A stretch of 64,000 nucleotides of DNA from Providencia burhodogranariea DSM 19968 (GCF_000314855.2 NZ_KB233222.1:1-64000), one strand, 5' to 3'. Counted from the first letter of the stretch, positions 9,336-20,240 are shown. Numbers and translations: made by a program. The notes: generated from the sequence alone by a model not told the origin.

Positions 9336-11141
9336 ATGACTAAAAAACAGCCTCCAATATCGGCATTGCCAATATCAGTGGAGCAACTTTCACGTTTACA
9401 GACTGCAGTTGATGATTTTTCGTCTCACCAACTGGCTTGGTTGTCTGGCTATTTGTGGGGAATTGTAAACCAAAACTCACCTTCTGATGTGCAAGTGAGT
9501 ACAACAGTGTCTCAGGATGAGACCATCACTATTATTTCCGCGTCACAAACGGGTAATGCTCGTCGTTTATCAGAACAACTTAGAGAGCGATTAATAAGCG
9601 AAAAACTCAATGTTAATTTAATTAATGCAGGTGATTATAAATTCAAACAAATAGCACAAGAAAAGGCGTTGGTTGTAGTGGCATCGACACAAGGGGAAGG
9701 TGAACCTGCTGAAGAAGCTGTTGCTTTATATAAGTATCTACATTCTAAAAAGGCTCCTAATCTGAGTGAAACAACTTATGCTATTTTTGGGTTGGGTGAT
9801 TCATCGTATGAGAAATTTTGCCAAGCGGGAAAGGATTTTGATAAACAATTAGCTGAGTTAGGCGCTAAATCGCTGCTCGAGAGGGTTGATGCAGATGTGG
9901 AGTACCAATCTATTGCACAAGTATGGATTGAAAAGTTAACTCAGCTATTAAAAGCAAGAGTACCGACCCAAAGTACTAGCCAACTGGTTACAGCGCAAGC
10001 TGGAAGCGTCAATGAAGTTCACTCCTCACCTTATACGAAAACAGCTCCCCTCACGGCAACCTTACTCAATAACCAAAAAATCACAGGGCGCAATTCACAG
10101 AAAGATATTCGCCATATCGAAATTGACTTAGGTGAATCAGGTTTACGTTATCAACCGGGCGATGCGTTAGGTGTGTGGTTCGACAATGAGCCAGAACTCG
10201 TTGATGAGTTGATTAGCTTACTGTGGCTTAAAGGTGATGAAAAAGTTCAAATTACTGAACAATTCTATACTTTACGTGATGCTTTAATTCATCATCTAGA
10301 ATTGACGCAAAATACCCATATTATTACTGAAAAATACGCTCAATTGTCCAAAGATGATCGCTTATTGGGATTGATTAGCGATAAGCCAGCTATTATACAT
10401 TATGCACAAATAACGCCTATCGTGGACATGGTTAGGCAGGCTGCTGCTCAGCCTACCGCGCAAGAGTTTATCGACATACTTCGCCCTCTAACACCAAGAC
10501 TCTATTCAATTGCCTCCTCTCAAGCTGAGACTGAAGACGAAGTACATTTAACCGTTGGTGTAGTGCGTTATGACATTGATGGGAGAGTTCGTACGGGAGG
10601 AGCCTCTGGGTTTTTAGCTGATCGCTTATCGGAAGGCGATGAACTGCGTATTTTCATTGAACATAATGATAACTTCCGTCTTCCTAGTGATGGATCAAAA
10701 CCTATCATCATGATAGGACCAGGAACAGGCATTGCACCGTTTCGATCCTTCCTTCAACAGCGTGATAATGACGAAGCAACGGGTAAGAATTGGTTATTTT
10801 TTGGTAACCCACATTTTGTTGAAGATTTTCTCTATCAAGTTGAGTGGCAACGCTATGTTAAAGATGGCTTGTTGACCAATATTTCATTGGCATGGTCCCG
10901 AGATCAGGCTAAAAAAGTTTATGTACAAGATAAGTTACGTGAGCAAGGTGAGGAGATATGGCGCTGGATTGAGGAAGGAGCACATATGTATGTCTGTGGT
11001 GATGCTAACCATATGGCACGTGATGTGGAACAGGCTTTGCTAGATATCATCAGCCAATACGGAAGCATGGATAGCGAATCGGCGGATGAATTTTTAAGTG
11101 AACTGCGCGTAGAGCGCCGTTATCAGAGGGATGTCTACTAA
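9336..11141 (+). CDS. cysJ: Sulfite reductase flavoprotein alpha subunit CysJ
   Basis: This is the electron-input subunit of NADPH-dependent sulfite reductase. In order it shows an FMN flavodoxin domain with [11 protein letters not shown] (about residue 69) and [11 protein letters not shown], a connecting domain, FAD motif RLYSIASS (about 390), NADPH site [17 protein letters not shown] (about 460) and the terminal RYQRDVY. Its 601 residues equal the usual length. It overlaps cysI by one base in TAATG, so coupled translation is likely. The 237-bp spacer from queD should hold the CysB-dependent promoter, but I cannot define the site. Confidence 0.96.
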   Translation: MTKKQPPISALPISVEQLSRLQTAVDDFSSHQLAWLSGYLWGIVNQNSPSDVQVSTTVSQDETITIISASQTGNARRLSEQLRERLISEKLNVNLINAGDYKFKQIAQEKALVVVASTQGEGEPAEEAVALYKYLHSKKAPNLSETTYAIFGLGDSSYEKFCQAGKDFDKQLAELGAKSLLERVDADVEYQSIAQVWIEKLTQLLKARVPTQSTSQLVTAQAGSVNEVHSSPYTKTAPLTATLLNNQKITGRNSQKDIRHIEIDLGESGLRYQPGDALGVWFDNEPELVDELISLLWLKGDEKVQITEQFYTLRDALIHHLELTQNTHIITEKYAQLSKDDRLLGLISDKPAIIHYAQITPIVDMVRQAAAQPTAQEFIDILRPLTPRLYSIASSQAETEDEVHLTVGVVRYDIDGRVRTGGASGFLADRLSEGDELRIFIEHNDNFRLPSDGSKPIIMIGPGTGIAPFRSFLQQRDNDEATGKNWLFFGNPHFVEDFLYQVEWQRYVKDGLLTNISLAWSRDQAKKVYVQDKLREQGEEIWRWIEEGAHMYVCGDANHMARDVEQALLDIISQYGSMDSESADEFLSELRVERRYQRDVY

Positions 11142-12874
11142 TGAGTGATAAAAAAAATAACGGCCCTTTAGTTGTCGAAGGTAAATTGGCAGATAGTGAG
11201 CGGATGAAACACGATAGTAATTATCTGCGTGGCACTATTAAAGAAGATTTGAAGAATGGTCTTACTGGCGGCTTTGAGGGCGATAATTTTTTACTCATTC
11301 GCTTTCACGGCATGTACCAACAAGATGACCGTGATATTCGAGCTGAACGTGCAGAGCAAAAGCTAGAACCTCGTCATGCGATGATGCTGCGTTGCCGATT
11401 ACCGGGAGGCATTATCAGTCCCAAACAATGGTTGGATATTGATCAGTTTGCATCAGAACACACGCTATACGGTAGTATTCGTATTACTAATCGACAAACC
11501 TTTCAATTTCACGGCATCTTAAAGGGTGAGGTAAAACCTGCTCATCAAATGCTGAGTCATGTAGGGCTCGATGCTTTGGCTACCGCTAATGACGTAAATC
11601 GTAATGTGCTTTGTACCTCAAATCCAATTCAATCAGAGTTGCATCAGCAAGCTTACGAGTGGGCGAAAAAAATATCTGAACACCTTTTGCCGCGTACTAG
11701 TGCCTATGCTGAAATTTGGCTCGATAAAGAAAAAATCGTTACCACAGATGAAGAGCCAATATTAGGTCAAACATATTTACCTCGAAAATTTAAAACTACA
11801 GTAGTTATTCCTCCGCTAAATGATGTTGACCTCCACGCAAATGACATGAATTTTATTGCAATTGCGCAAGATGGTGAGCTGATTGGTTTTAATGTGCTGG
11901 TGGGTGGTGGCCTTGCCATGACTCATGGTGATACCGCAACGTTTCCTCGGTTAGCCAGTGAATTTGGTTTTATTCCTTTAAAAGATACTTTAGCGATTGC
12001 CGAAGCGATTGTTACAACACAACGTGATTGGGGAAATAGAACCGAACGTAAAAATGCAAAAACAAAATATACCCTTGAACGTGTGGGGATAGACGTTTTT
12101 AAACAAGAAGTGGAACGTCGTTCAGGAGTTACTTTTGAAGCCATTCATCCTTACCAGTTTACTCATCGTGGTGATCAAATTGGTTGGTTAAAAGGTATAG
12201 ATGATCGCTGGCATTTGACGTTATTTGTCGAAAATGGGCGTTTGGTTGATTTACCAAATAAACCATTAAAAACGGGTGTTGCAGAGATAGCACGTATTCA
12301 TCAGGGGGATTTTCGCTTAACGGCGAACCAAAACCTGATTGTTGCTGGAGTTCCTGAATCGGAAAAAGAGCATATTGAGGCTATCGCCCGTGCACATGGT
12401 TTAATGAGTAATAAAATTACCCCACAACGCGAAAATTCGATGGCATGTGTTTCTTTTCCTACTTGCCCACTTGCGATGTCTGAAGCAGAGCGTTTTTTGC
12501 CTGAATTTATCAGTGAAGTTGAAAAAATCATGTCATCACATGGTGTTGCCAATGAACATATTGTTTTGCGTGTTACAGGGTGTCCAAATGGTTGTGGTAG
12601 AGCAATGCTGGCGGAAGTTGGCTTAGTGGGTAAGGCGCTTGATAGATATAACTTACATTTAGGTGGAAATCGTATTGGAACGCGTATTCCTCGCATGTAC
12701 CGAGAAAATATTAGTTCAGCTGAAATATTATCAATTTTAGATACCTTGATTGGTCACTGGGCCAAAGATCGTCAAGCTCAGGAAGGGTTTGGTGATTATT
12801 TAATTCGTACTGACGTGATTAAGCCCGTACTGAATTCTGCCATTGATTTCTATGAGGTAAAGGAGGCGGTATGA
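11141..12874 (+). CDS. cysI: Sulfite reductase hemoprotein beta subunit CysI
   Basis: CysI reduces sulfite to sulfide by six electrons at a siroheme/[4Fe-4S] centre. The four cluster ligands appear as ACVSFPTC (about residue 434) and [10 protein letters not shown] (about 479). Substrate-binding basic residues lie in [12 protein letters not shown] and AKTKYTLER. The 577-residue length is close to the E. coli 570. It starts one base inside cysJ's stop and its last codons overlap cysH (ATGA), so all three form one translationally coupled operon. Its siroheme depends on cysG, located at 21552. Confidence 0.96.
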   Translation: MSDKKNNGPLVVEGKLADSERMKHDSNYLRGTIKEDLKNGLTGGFEGDNFLLIRFHGMYQQDDRDIRAERAEQKLEPRHAMMLRCRLPGGIISPKQWLDIDQFASEHTLYGSIRITNRQTFQFHGILKGEVKPAHQMLSHVGLDALATANDVNRNVLCTSNPIQSELHQQAYEWAKKISEHLLPRTSAYAEIWLDKEKIVTTDEEPILGQTYLPRKFKTTVVIPPLNDVDLHANDMNFIAIAQDGELIGFNVLVGGGLAMTHGDTATFPRLASEFGFIPLKDTLAIAEAIVTTQRDWGNRTERKNAKTKYTLERVGIDVFKQEVERRSGVTFEAIHPYQFTHRGDQIGWLKGIDDRWHLTLFVENGRLVDLPNKPLKTGVAEIARIHQGDFRLTANQNLIVAGVPESEKEHIEAIARAHGLMSNKITPQRENSMACVSFPTCPLAMSEAERFLPEFISEVEKIMSSHGVANEHIVLRVTGCPNGCGRAMLAEVGLVGKALDRYNLHLGGNRIGTRIPRMYRENISSAEILSILDTLIGHWAKDRQAQEGFGDYLIRTDVIKPVLNSAIDFYEVKEAV

Positions 12875-13605
12875 GCCAGCTTGAACTGAGTGAGGTATTG
12901 AAATTAGATAAACAACAGCAGACTGAATATTTATCTGTATTTAATACTCAGTTAGAACAACTGAAGGCAATAAAACGGGTGGAATGGGCATTGGAACATC
13001 TACCCGGTGAGTTTGTTTTGTCATCCAGTTTTGGGATTCAAGCTGCACTGACATTGCATTTGGTAACCCAAATTAGACCTGATATTCCAGTTATACTAAC
13101 GGATACTGGCTATTTATTTCCTGAGACTTATCGTTTTATTGAGCAATTGACTGAGCGTTTAAACTTGAATTTACAAGTGTATCGCTCAGCACGGTCCCCT
13201 GCATGGCAGGAAGCTATTCATGGGAAATTATGGGAGCAAGGTATTGACGGAATAGAGCAATATAACCAACTCAATAAAGTCGAACCAATGAATCGTGCTT
13301 TACATGAACTCGCAGCACAAAGTTGGTTTTCAGGTTTACGCAGAGAACAATCTACGAGTCGCTCTACTTTGCCTGTGCTAAGTATTGGTAGAGGTATTTT
13401 TAAGGTATTACCAGTTATTGATTGGAATAATCGCCAAGTACACGAGTATCTTACAAAATATGACTTGCCTTACCATCCATTGTGGGATCAAGGTTACTTA
13501 TCTGTCGGCGATATCCATACCACTCGTAAGTGGGAACTGGGTATGAGCGAAGAAGAAACGCGTTTTTTTGGTTTAAAACGAGAATGTGGCCTTCATGAAG
13601 GATAA
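12871..13605 (+). CDS. cysH: PAPS reductase (thioredoxin-dependent) CysH
   Basis: The 244-residue protein reduces 3'-phosphoadenylylsulfate to sulfite and PAP. The N-terminal P-loop-like SSSFGIQAA (about residue 51), [11 protein letters not shown] (about 72), GLRREQS (about 153) and the C-terminal ECGLHEG with the single catalytic Cys are all present. The absence of the CC...CXXC cluster motif marks the non-iron PAPS type and not APS reductase. It overlaps cysI by 4 bp and ends the operon just before a perfect hairpin. Confidence 0.95.
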   Translation: MSQLELSEVLKLDKQQQTEYLSVFNTQLEQLKAIKRVEWALEHLPGEFVLSSSFGIQAALTLHLVTQIRPDIPVILTDTGYLFPETYRFIEQLTERLNLNLQVYRSARSPAWQEAIHGKLWEQGIDGIEQYNQLNKVEPMNRALHELAAQSWFSGLRREQSTSRSTLPVLSIGRGIFKVLPVIDWNNRQVHEYLTKYDLPYHPLWDQGYLSVGDIHTTRKWELGMSEEETRFFGLKRECGLHEG

Positions 13606-13623
13606 AAAAGACGCCAATTTTAA

Positions 13624-13654
13624 AGAATAGCCGAATACATTATTCGGCTATTCT
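13624..13654. terminator. Hairpin between convergent cysH and porin genes
   Basis: A perfect 14-bp stem (AGAATAGCCGAATA / TATTCGGCTATTCT) with a 3-nt loop lies 19 bp after cysH. The T tract on the plus strand is weak, so termination efficiency is uncertain. It could serve both cysH and the opposing porin transcript. Confidence 0.6.
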
Positions 13655-13684
13655 AGGTTTAGAAAAAGCTAACAGATAAATAGG

Positions 13685-15088
13685 TTAGAACAAATATTTA
13701 AATCTCATTCTTACACCATAACGGTCTTTATCGCTATTTTTCACTTGAATTTCTTTACCATCAATAACAGAGTAGTAACCACCTAGGTAGATTTTAAAGT
13801 TATTCATATCAAGTATATTGGGTAATTCATATGAAGTGTAAAGCGTATGAATATCATATTTACCCGGGCCAAAGAGAACTTCATTATCAATAGTACTTTC
13901 ATAATTTAATGCATAAGATTTTATATCGTTATGTGCATAGATATAGCCTAACTGTAACCTATGCCATAATACGTTGGCACCTGTTGTGAAGTCAGTTTCA
14001 TTAGTTGCATCTAAATAAGACGTACTCCAATTCAAGGCAATGCCATTGATAGGATCTTGTTTTAAATTATCCCAGCTTAATGATAATCCATAGCCATTTC
14101 GTTTTGACTGGTCTTTAAATTGACCACTTTTTTTATCTTCATAGCCATAAGCATTATTAATAATATTACTTTCTAGTGCAGCTGCAATTTTAAAGTTATC
14201 TTTATTCCAAGCAATGACAGGGCGAACATAGATCACATTTTTCTTGTTAATTTGTTTACGACCATGGTATTCACCTTTATTAAAAACACTAGTACCATCT
14301 TCAATTAATAAGTTAGTTTCAAAGTACCAATTATTATGAGTGGTATTAAACATCATACTACCACCACTATTGGTTCTTCCTCGACCCTCTTTCATCATGT
14401 AAATATAGCCGAATCCATCACTGTATATATCATTAGCGGTATTGCCAGAATACTCAATAAAAGTATCTTGGTTTAATGGGAACATATCATAGGCTTCATA
14501 ACGACCCAGTTTTACTTGCCAGTTTTCTTTTTTACCAAAGAAGAACGCGGCATCATCTAAACCCATTTTACCGTCTATATTGGCAAGTGGCTGTACAGAA
14601 AAACCAGCATAATTTCTATTATCGAGAATACGTTCACCATCTACCCCAATGAGAATACGACCGTTAATACCCCATTTTTCATAGTCACCATAATTTTTAT
14701 CTTTACCTGTCTGAGTATTGATGGATGTTAGTTGTCCTTTTTTACTGGCAATGTCAGTATTAAACTCAACATCCCCATACAGCTTTAATTTCCCATATTG
14801 GCCGTTGGTTTCAATAAGACTTGGTGCCTTGACATCCTTGTTGATAGTTTGAGATATATGGGCAATTTGATTGGTTGCTGGTGGAACTTCTGGTTTAGCA
14901 TTTCTTAATGTTTCTTCTAAACTTGCTGCTTTTTGTTCTGCAAGTTCAGCCCGTTTTTCAGCAGCAAGTGTTCTTTGCTCTAATAATTCTAATCGTTGTT
15001 CTATAGTTAACGGATTTTTATTAGCTTCAGATATCACAGGTATAGATAATCCTAAGCTAATAGCAATAGCTAATAGTTTAATCTTCAT
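13685..15088 (-). CDS. Carbohydrate outer-membrane porin with N-terminal coiled coil
   Basis: The 467-residue protein has a signal peptide (about 1-22) and a heptad-rich coiled coil (about 28-62, EQRLELLEQRTLAAEKRAEL). It then shows alternating beta strands and ends in Phe (MRFKYLF), as outer-membrane barrels do. The periplasmic coiled coil plus barrel architecture recalls ScrY/BglH/RafY-type sugar porins. It lies at the downstream end of the trehalose operon, about 205 bp after pgmB, so uptake of trehalose or a similar sugar across the outer membrane is the likely role; the substrate is inference. Confidence 0.75.
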   Translation of the reverse strand: MKIKLLAIAISLGLSIPVISEANKNPLTIEQRLELLEQRTLAAEKRAELAEQKAASLEETLRNAKPEVPPATNQIAHISQTINKDVKAPSLIETNGQYGKLKLYGDVEFNTDIASKKGQLTSINTQTGKDKNYGDYEKWGINGRILIGVDGERILDNRNYAGFSVQPLANIDGKMGLDDAAFFFGKKENWQVKLGRYEAYDMFPLNQDTFIEYSGNTANDIYSDGFGYIYMMKEGRGRTNSGGSMMFNTTHNNWYFETNLLIEDGTSVFNKGEYHGRKQINKKNVIYVRPVIAWNKDNFKIAAALESNIINNAYGYEDKKSGQFKDQSKRNGYGLSLSWDNLKQDPINGIALNWSTSYLDATNETDFTTGANVLWHRLQLGYIYAHNDIKSYALNYESTIDNEVLFGPGKYDIHTLYTSYELPNILDMNNFKIYLGGYYSVIDGKEIQVKNSDKDRYGVRMRFKYLF

Positions 15089-15196
15089 TCTTTATTCCTT
15101 ATTGATTTCAAGATAGCTAAATATGAAATTGACTATCCTGATCTATACCTCTCATATCTAAAGATGTTGTTGATTACAAATCCAAGTGAAGTTTAA

Positions 15197-15233
15197 AGCC
15201 CGAATCATCGTGTTTATCTCGGATCATCGGGCT
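15197..15233 (-). terminator. Hairpin between pgmB and porin genes
   Basis: AGCCCGA...TCGGGCT can pair around a roughly 23-nt loop that has further partial pairing. Read on the minus strand it is followed by TTTAAAC. It could be a leaky terminator that reduces porin expression relative to the upstream tre genes. Confidence 0.4.
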
Positions 15234-15271
15234 ATTTCATCGAAATGACTACGTTTAGTAATAACATCAAT

Positions 15272-15290
15272 CTCGAATTATTTGGGTATA
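15272..15290. repeat. Solo end of the MITE-like repeat
   Basis: CTCGAATTATTTGGGTATA is the conserved right-end motif seen in the repeats at 7853 and 59968. The interior between here and the hairpin at 15197 may be the rest of a more diverged copy, but this is not clear by eye. Confidence 0.4.
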
Positions 15291-15293
15291 ATA

Positions 15294-15941
15294 TTATTTT
15301 AGTAGTGAGTTTATATCTAGTTCAGTAAATGAATGAACTGCTTTATCTGCATTAGGTAACGGCCCTTCTGCAACTATCCCAATAGCGTAAATCCCTGCCT
15401 GATTAAGCGCTTGGATCCCCGCTATTGAATCTTCAAAACCAACACAAAGATGCGGTGGAACATCAATAAGCTCAGCCGCCCTTAGAAAAATTTCAGGATC
15501 GGGTTTCCCTTTTTTCAAAGATGTAGGATCCACAATCGCTATAAAGTAATTATCGATATCAAGTTTATTTAATATTGTCGGTGCATTTTGTGATGCCGAA
15601 GCAATAGCACAAGGTATATTGTATTCTTTGGCTTGTTGAATAAAATCAAGTACACCGGGTAAAATATCTTTTGGGCTAATTTCACTCAGTAGATTTAAAT
15701 AATAGTCATTTTTTCTTTCAGCCAATAACATTTTTTCATCTGTGGAAAATATATTTTGTCTGTGACCATGAATGAGAATTTTATCTAAAGATTCTATTCT
15801 ACTGATCCCTTTTAACGACTCGTTGAATTTTTCATCAAAATCAATTTCTATCTCATTGGCAAGTTTTTTCCATGCTAAATAATGGTAACCAGCGGTATCA
15901 ACGATTACGCCATCAAGATCAAATATCAGTCCCTTAACCAT
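15294..15941 (-). CDS. pgmB: Beta-phosphoglucomutase (HAD family)
   Basis: The 215-residue HAD phosphomutase carries motif I DLDGVIVDTAGYHYLAWKKL with both catalytic Asp residues and the beta-PGM cap signature. SASQNAP (about residue 115), the Lys in KKGKPDPEIF (about 144) and VGFEDSIAGI (about 167) complete the HAD core. It converts beta-glucose-1-phosphate to glucose-6-phosphate. It follows the GH65 phosphorylase gene by one base, and the pairing itself is strong evidence that the phosphorylase releases beta-glucose-1-phosphate. Confidence 0.92.
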   Translation of the reverse strand: MVKGLIFDLDGVIVDTAGYHYLAWKKLANEIEIDFDEKFNESLKGISRIESLDKILIHGHRQNIFSTDEKMLLAERKNDYYLNLLSEISPKDILPGVLDFIQQAKEYNIPCAIASASQNAPTILNKLDIDNYFIAIVDPTSLKKGKPDPEIFLRAAELIDVPPHLCVGFEDSIAGIQALNQAGIYAIGIVAEGPLPNADKAVHSFTELDINSLLK

Positions 15942-15942
15942 G

Positions 15943-18657
15943 TTATTTTTCCTCGTTGTTGTCTAAAGTAAATGTTGATTGAGATGTTAGGTTATAGTGA
16001 TTGTTATTGACTGATATTTGACTCTTTTTATCACTTGTAATAGTGATTTGCTCATGAGTGATATTGATATGATATAAAATGTTGTGATGTGTTAACGTAA
16101 AGGCTAATCCTTTCAACTGCTTTGGTAATGAGGGTTTGATACTCAGAATATCTGCACGAATATCAACGCCTGCATAGGCCATAATCGTAGTATTCAACGT
16201 TGCAGCCATCACACCAGTATGGATCCCTTCGGCAGTCGTTCCTCCTTGGATATCGTTATAATCTGAGTACAGCGCTTCTTGATAAAGTTGCCATGATAAA
16301 TCATGTAGCTGTATCTGCTCAGCGAGATAAGCGTGAACAATTCGTGACAGAGTTGAGCCATGCGAAGTGCGCTCAAGATAATAATGCAGATTTTTTTCAG
16401 CGTAGTTTTCTGAGAGAGGATAGCCTAATGATTCAATTAACGATTTAATTGATGTTTTATCCAAATTATTGAATAGCATTAAGGTGTCAGCTTGTTTAGC
16501 AACTTTAAAATCATCAGCAGATTTATTTTCTTTGCGCAGTATCCGATCCATACGATAGATATTGCCGTACTTTTGACGGTAACCATCCCAATCAAGATCA
16601 TCTAGTGAAAAATAACCAGCAAATTGTTCGATAATTTCGTCTTGATTCAGCGTGATCGCGAGATGTGTTTTTATTTGATCAATTTTATCAAGAAGATTTG
16701 TATCAAATCCAAGTTGGCTTAATTTTTGTGTGAAGTTTTCATGACCATAAATAGAGGTGATTTCATTAAACAGCCATACCACCATTAAATTAGTGTAGGC
16801 ATTATCTTTTAGCCCACCGTCATCAGAATCTGCATATTTTTCGTGGAATTCATCTGGTCCCATAACGCCACTGATATGATAGCGGTTGTCATGTTCATCC
16901 CATTGGCATTGGCTTGCCCAAAACAAAGTGATCTCACTTAACAATTCAAGACCGTAATCCTTCATAAAAGTATCATCAAGCGTATTACGCCAATACAGCC
17001 AAACATTGTAAGCGATGGCGAGTGAAACATGACGTTGGCGGCAGCTATGATCCGGATCCCATTGGCCAGAAAGTGGATTTAAATGTAAAACTTGTGTTTG
17101 TTCAGAGCCATCATGTCCTGATTGCCATGGGAACATGGCACCTTGATAATTTTCTGCTTTTGCTGCTGCGCGAGCGGCATCTAAACGATGATAACGATAC
17201 AGTAAAATTTGGCGAGCCGTATCAGGGAAGTGCATGATATAGAAAGGTAGAATGAAAATTTCATCCCAGAAAATGTGCCCACGATAAGCCTCTCCGTGCA
17301 GTCCTCTTGCGGTGACTGACACATCAAGTTTATTTTTTTCATTACTAAATGGCGAAGCGGATGACAATAAATGATAGGTGTGTAAGCGCAACAATTTTTG
17401 CGTCATTAAATCACCAGAGACCACAATATCAGCCTTATTCCACAATATTTGCCATGCTTGTATGCTTTCAGTTAACTGAGCTTGTAAAGCAGGAAGCTCC
17501 CATTGTGCTATATCTTGCCAGCTGTCCGGGTAAGCCGTTGATGTTGCAATCGCAACGCATTTTTCAAATGTATAGCGGCTATTTTGCTGTGCATTAAACG
17601 TGATAATTTGTTCAATGACAGAGTCAGACGTTGTACAAACAATATCTTGTGAGGTAAAAAAATCACCTTTAATTGATGACGCTAAGCTAATGCCAATTTT
17701 TGATTGATTGGTTTGTGCTTGAAGGTAAGCCTTATGCTGGTCTGCCCCAAGCTTTAATACGTGGTAATGGTGCGGATTAAGGCTACGGTAGCGTTCAACA
17801 CCAGAATTGTAGGTGTTTCCTTCTAGGCGTGTCATGATTGTAATTTCACCAGAGAAATTTAATGGCGTAACTTGGTATTGAATACAGTAATGAGACATGT
17901 TGGCCATGTTGGCAAACTTTAGGCTACTGATCAGGAGTTGCTTACCATCGGTTGTTTCGACGACCCAATTAGATGCCATTACTCCGCTTTTAAAGTCTAA
18001 TGCACGCGTTAAACTTAAGGTCACTAAGTTATTAGGATGAATATATTCACTATTATTGATCTTAAGCGTAATAAATTGACCATTTGGCGCATTAACGAAG
18101 TCTTCATTAATCACATCATGGTTACCAATCTTAGACTCAGCTTGATTATATAAGCCAGCAATATAGGTCGCTGGATAATAATCATTACTTATTGTCATTT
18201 CAGGTAATGTACCACGCAGGCCAATATAGCCATTAGCTACTGTCAGTAGCGATTCTTGGCAATACTCATCTTTTCCAGCGGTTAACCCTGAATACTCAAT
18301 TGACCAACAGAGTTGTTTCTCTCTATTAATTAGGTCTTCTTCGATATTGTTCAAATAATTTACGTCATCAGCAATTTTGCCAATAAAGGGTTTATTTAAC
18401 ATCTCAGAAAATAAATTAGGTAAATTAATTGTTTTTTCATCTGAAGTTTTTATTGAAAAATAATCATATTCATTATTGTTGGAGATTTTGTGTATTACAC
18501 CACCCGCGATATCTTGAAAATCAGTATTTATTTTTGTTATAAGATCTGACCAATCACGATAGCTACTATTCGTAACATTAAATGAATAATCATAGACATT
18601 GCTATTGTGAACTACAGATACATTAATATCTGAAAAACTAATCAGTAAATAATTCAT
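15943..18657 (-). CDS. GH65 phosphorylase, probable trehalose-6-phosphate phosphorylase, with N-terminal extension
   Basis: The 904-residue protein has the GH65 core from about residue 117 onward: QESLLTVANGYIGLRGT, then HGEAYRGHIFWDEIF (about 454), and MGPDEFHEKY with probable general acid Glu603, followed by DNAYTNLMV. DIQGGTTAEGIHTGVM occurs near the C-terminus. The sequence resembles lactococcal trehalose-6-phosphate phosphorylase as I recall it. Such an enzyme splits trehalose-6-phosphate into glucose-6-phosphate and beta-glucose-1-phosphate. It sits between treB, which makes trehalose-6-phosphate, and pgmB, which uses the product. The first ~115 residues exceed the usual ~750-residue family size and contain no domain I recognise. 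Substrate assignment rests on context. Confidence 0.82.
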   Translation of the reverse strand: MNYLLISFSDINVSVVHNSNVYDYSFNVTNSSYRDWSDLITKINTDFQDIAGGVIHKISNNNEYDYFSIKTSDEKTINLPNLFSEMLNKPFIGKIADDVNYLNNIEEDLINREKQLCWSIEYSGLTAGKDEYCQESLLTVANGYIGLRGTLPEMTISNDYYPATYIAGLYNQAESKIGNHDVINEDFVNAPNGQFITLKINNSEYIHPNNLVTLSLTRALDFKSGVMASNWVVETTDGKQLLISSLKFANMANMSHYCIQYQVTPLNFSGEITIMTRLEGNTYNSGVERYRSLNPHHYHVLKLGADQHKAYLQAQTNQSKIGISLASSIKGDFFTSQDIVCTTSDSVIEQIITFNAQQNSRYTFEKCVAIATSTAYPDSWQDIAQWELPALQAQLTESIQAWQILWNKADIVVSGDLMTQKLLRLHTYHLLSSASPFSNEKNKLDVSVTARGLHGEAYRGHIFWDEIFILPFYIMHFPDTARQILLYRYHRLDAARAAAKAENYQGAMFPWQSGHDGSEQTQVLHLNPLSGQWDPDHSCRQRHVSLAIAYNVWLYWRNTLDDTFMKDYGLELLSEITLFWASQCQWDEHDNRYHISGVMGPDEFHEKYADSDDGGLKDNAYTNLMVVWLFNEITSIYGHENFTQKLSQLGFDTNLLDKIDQIKTHLAITLNQDEIIEQFAGYFSLDDLDWDGYRQKYGNIYRMDRILRKENKSADDFKVAKQADTLMLFNNLDKTSIKSLIESLGYPLSENYAEKNLHYYLERTSHGSTLSRIVHAYLAEQIQLHDLSWQLYQEALYSDYNDIQGGTTAEGIHTGVMAATLNTTIMAYAGVDIRADILSIKPSLPKQLKGLAFTLTHHNILYHINITHEQITITSDKKSQISVNNNHYNLTSQSTFTLDNNEEK

Positions 18658-18697
18658 AGTAAAACCTTAAAAATTTATGATGGTATCAATCATTCAA

Positions 18698-20119
18698 TTA
18701 ATTACCTTGTAACGTGCCTTTTCTTTCTTTATAGCGGTACATCATGACCGTTAATGCAATAGGGACGACAACAGCAATAACCATTGCTAATAAATAGACT
18801 AGCCAATAAGTCGGTTGGATTGATAAAATACCCGGCAATCCACCTACACCAATGCCGTTCGATAAAACGTGATTTAAGCCACAAACTAAGCCAGCCAGAG
18901 CCGTACCAATCATTGCACAAAGCATTGGGAAGCCATATTTCAGATTCACGCCATACATAGCAGGCTCTGTCACACCTAAATAAGCAGAAATCGCGGCGGG
19001 GATGGTTATTTCATGCTCATTAGCTTTACGGCTGATAATAATGATACCGACGACAGCGGAGGCTTGAGCAATATTTGAAAGGGCGATAATTGGCCAAATT
19101 GGTGTGCCACCATAGCTTTGGGTCATTTGCAGATCAATGGCTAAAGTGGTGTGGTGTAAGCCTGTAATCACTAAAGGCGAATAGAAAAAGCCAAAAATAG
19201 CTGAGCCAATTGGTGCAAAATCACCTAGCATTAAGAACTTGATAACTTCAGCGATTCCGTTACCAATTCCTCTGCCAATAGGACCTAAAATTATATGAGC
19301 AATAAAGACAGAAACAATTAATGTAACGATTGGAACAATCACAAGTTTCAAGTAATCAGGAATATAGCGGCGTAGTCTTGTTTCGAACCAGCCAAGGAAT
19401 AGACCCGCTAAAATAGCTGGGATTACTTGTGCTTGGTAGCCAACTTTAGCAACGGTAAAAATCCCAAAATCCCAAATATCAGGTATTTGGGAACCAATAT
19501 TATAAGCATTCATTAATTGCGGAGAAACTAAGGTAATTCCTAATACAATACCTAATGAAGGGGACCCCCCCATTTTCTTTGTACATGACCAACAAATACT
19601 GACGGGTAAAAAATGAAATATTGCTTCACAAGGTAACCAAAGAAAATCATAAATAGGTTTTAACCATGGATAGAAATTAGTTAAAGGCTTATTATCGGAT
19701 ATTGGCATTTCACCGATCACATTTCGTAGCCCTAACAATAAACCACCACAAATTAAAATAGGTAAGAGAGGGACAAATATTTCGGCTAGATTTGATATCA
19801 TTCTTTGCCAGAAATTCATATTTATTTTGGCATCAGATTTAATGTCATCTTTACTTTTTATTTCTAGCTCTAATTGTTGGATAAGTATTTTATAATACTT
19901 ATCAACATCAACGCCTATGATAACTTGAAATTGACCCGCATTATTAAAACAACCTTTAACAAACGGAAGTTTTTTTATTTTATCCATATCTGCAATATTA
20001 GGGTCATTAAGAACAAAACGCAGCCTTGTTAAACAATGAGAAACACTGTTGATATTATTTTTACCGCCAATCAGTGTTACTAGTTCATTGATGGCCGCCA
20101 AATTTTTGGCACTAGGCAT
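18698..20119 (-). CDS. treB: Trehalose-specific PTS enzyme IIBC
   Basis: This inner-membrane permease imports trehalose with phosphorylation to trehalose-6-phosphate. The IIB domain has the phosphorylated Cys in VSHCLTRLRFVLN, and the IIC domain has about ten hydrophobic segments. It matches E. coli TreB strongly, including MGGSPSLGIVLGITLVSPQ and PAMYGVNLKYGFPMLCAMIG. The reading frame opens at 20149, but the ATG at 20119 (start MPSAKNLAAI) has GAGAAG 6 bases upstream and fits the TreB N-terminus better. A perfect operator-like palindrome lies 60 bp upstream. No IIA domain is fused; E. coli TreB borrows IIA-Glc. Confidence 0.92.
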   Translation of the reverse strand: MPSAKNLAAINELVTLIGGKNNINSVSHCLTRLRFVLNDPNIADMDKIKKLPFVKGCFNNAGQFQVIIGVDVDKYYKILIQQLELEIKSKDDIKSDAKINMNFWQRMISNLAEIFVPLLPILICGGLLLGLRNVIGEMPISDNKPLTNFYPWLKPIYDFLWLPCEAIFHFLPVSICWSCTKKMGGSPSLGIVLGITLVSPQLMNAYNIGSQIPDIWDFGIFTVAKVGYQAQVIPAILAGLFLGWFETRLRRYIPDYLKLVIVPIVTLIVSVFIAHIILGPIGRGIGNGIAEVIKFLMLGDFAPIGSAIFGFFYSPLVITGLHHTTLAIDLQMTQSYGGTPIWPIIALSNIAQASAVVGIIIISRKANEHEITIPAAISAYLGVTEPAMYGVNLKYGFPMLCAMIGTALAGLVCGLNHVLSNGIGVGGLPGILSIQPTYWLVYLLAMVIAVVVPIALTVMMYRYKERKGTLQGN

Positions 20120-20178
20120 ATTCATCTTCTCACAATAATTTCGTTTCATTTAATATATATTCTAATTTTGCTTATTTG

Positions 20179-20196
20179 AATGGGAACGTTCCCATT
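20179..20196. promoter_or_regulatory. Probable TreR operator upstream of treB
   Basis: AATGGGAACGTTCCCATT is a perfect 18-bp palindrome with the central CG typical of LacI/GalR-family operators. It lies between the treR stop and the treB start, where repression of treB would be expected. TreR binding is inferred from position and symmetry. Confidence 0.75.
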
Positions 20197-20240
20197 GCGA
20201 GACGTAGATCACAAGTAATAATTTTTAAGCTAATAAATTA

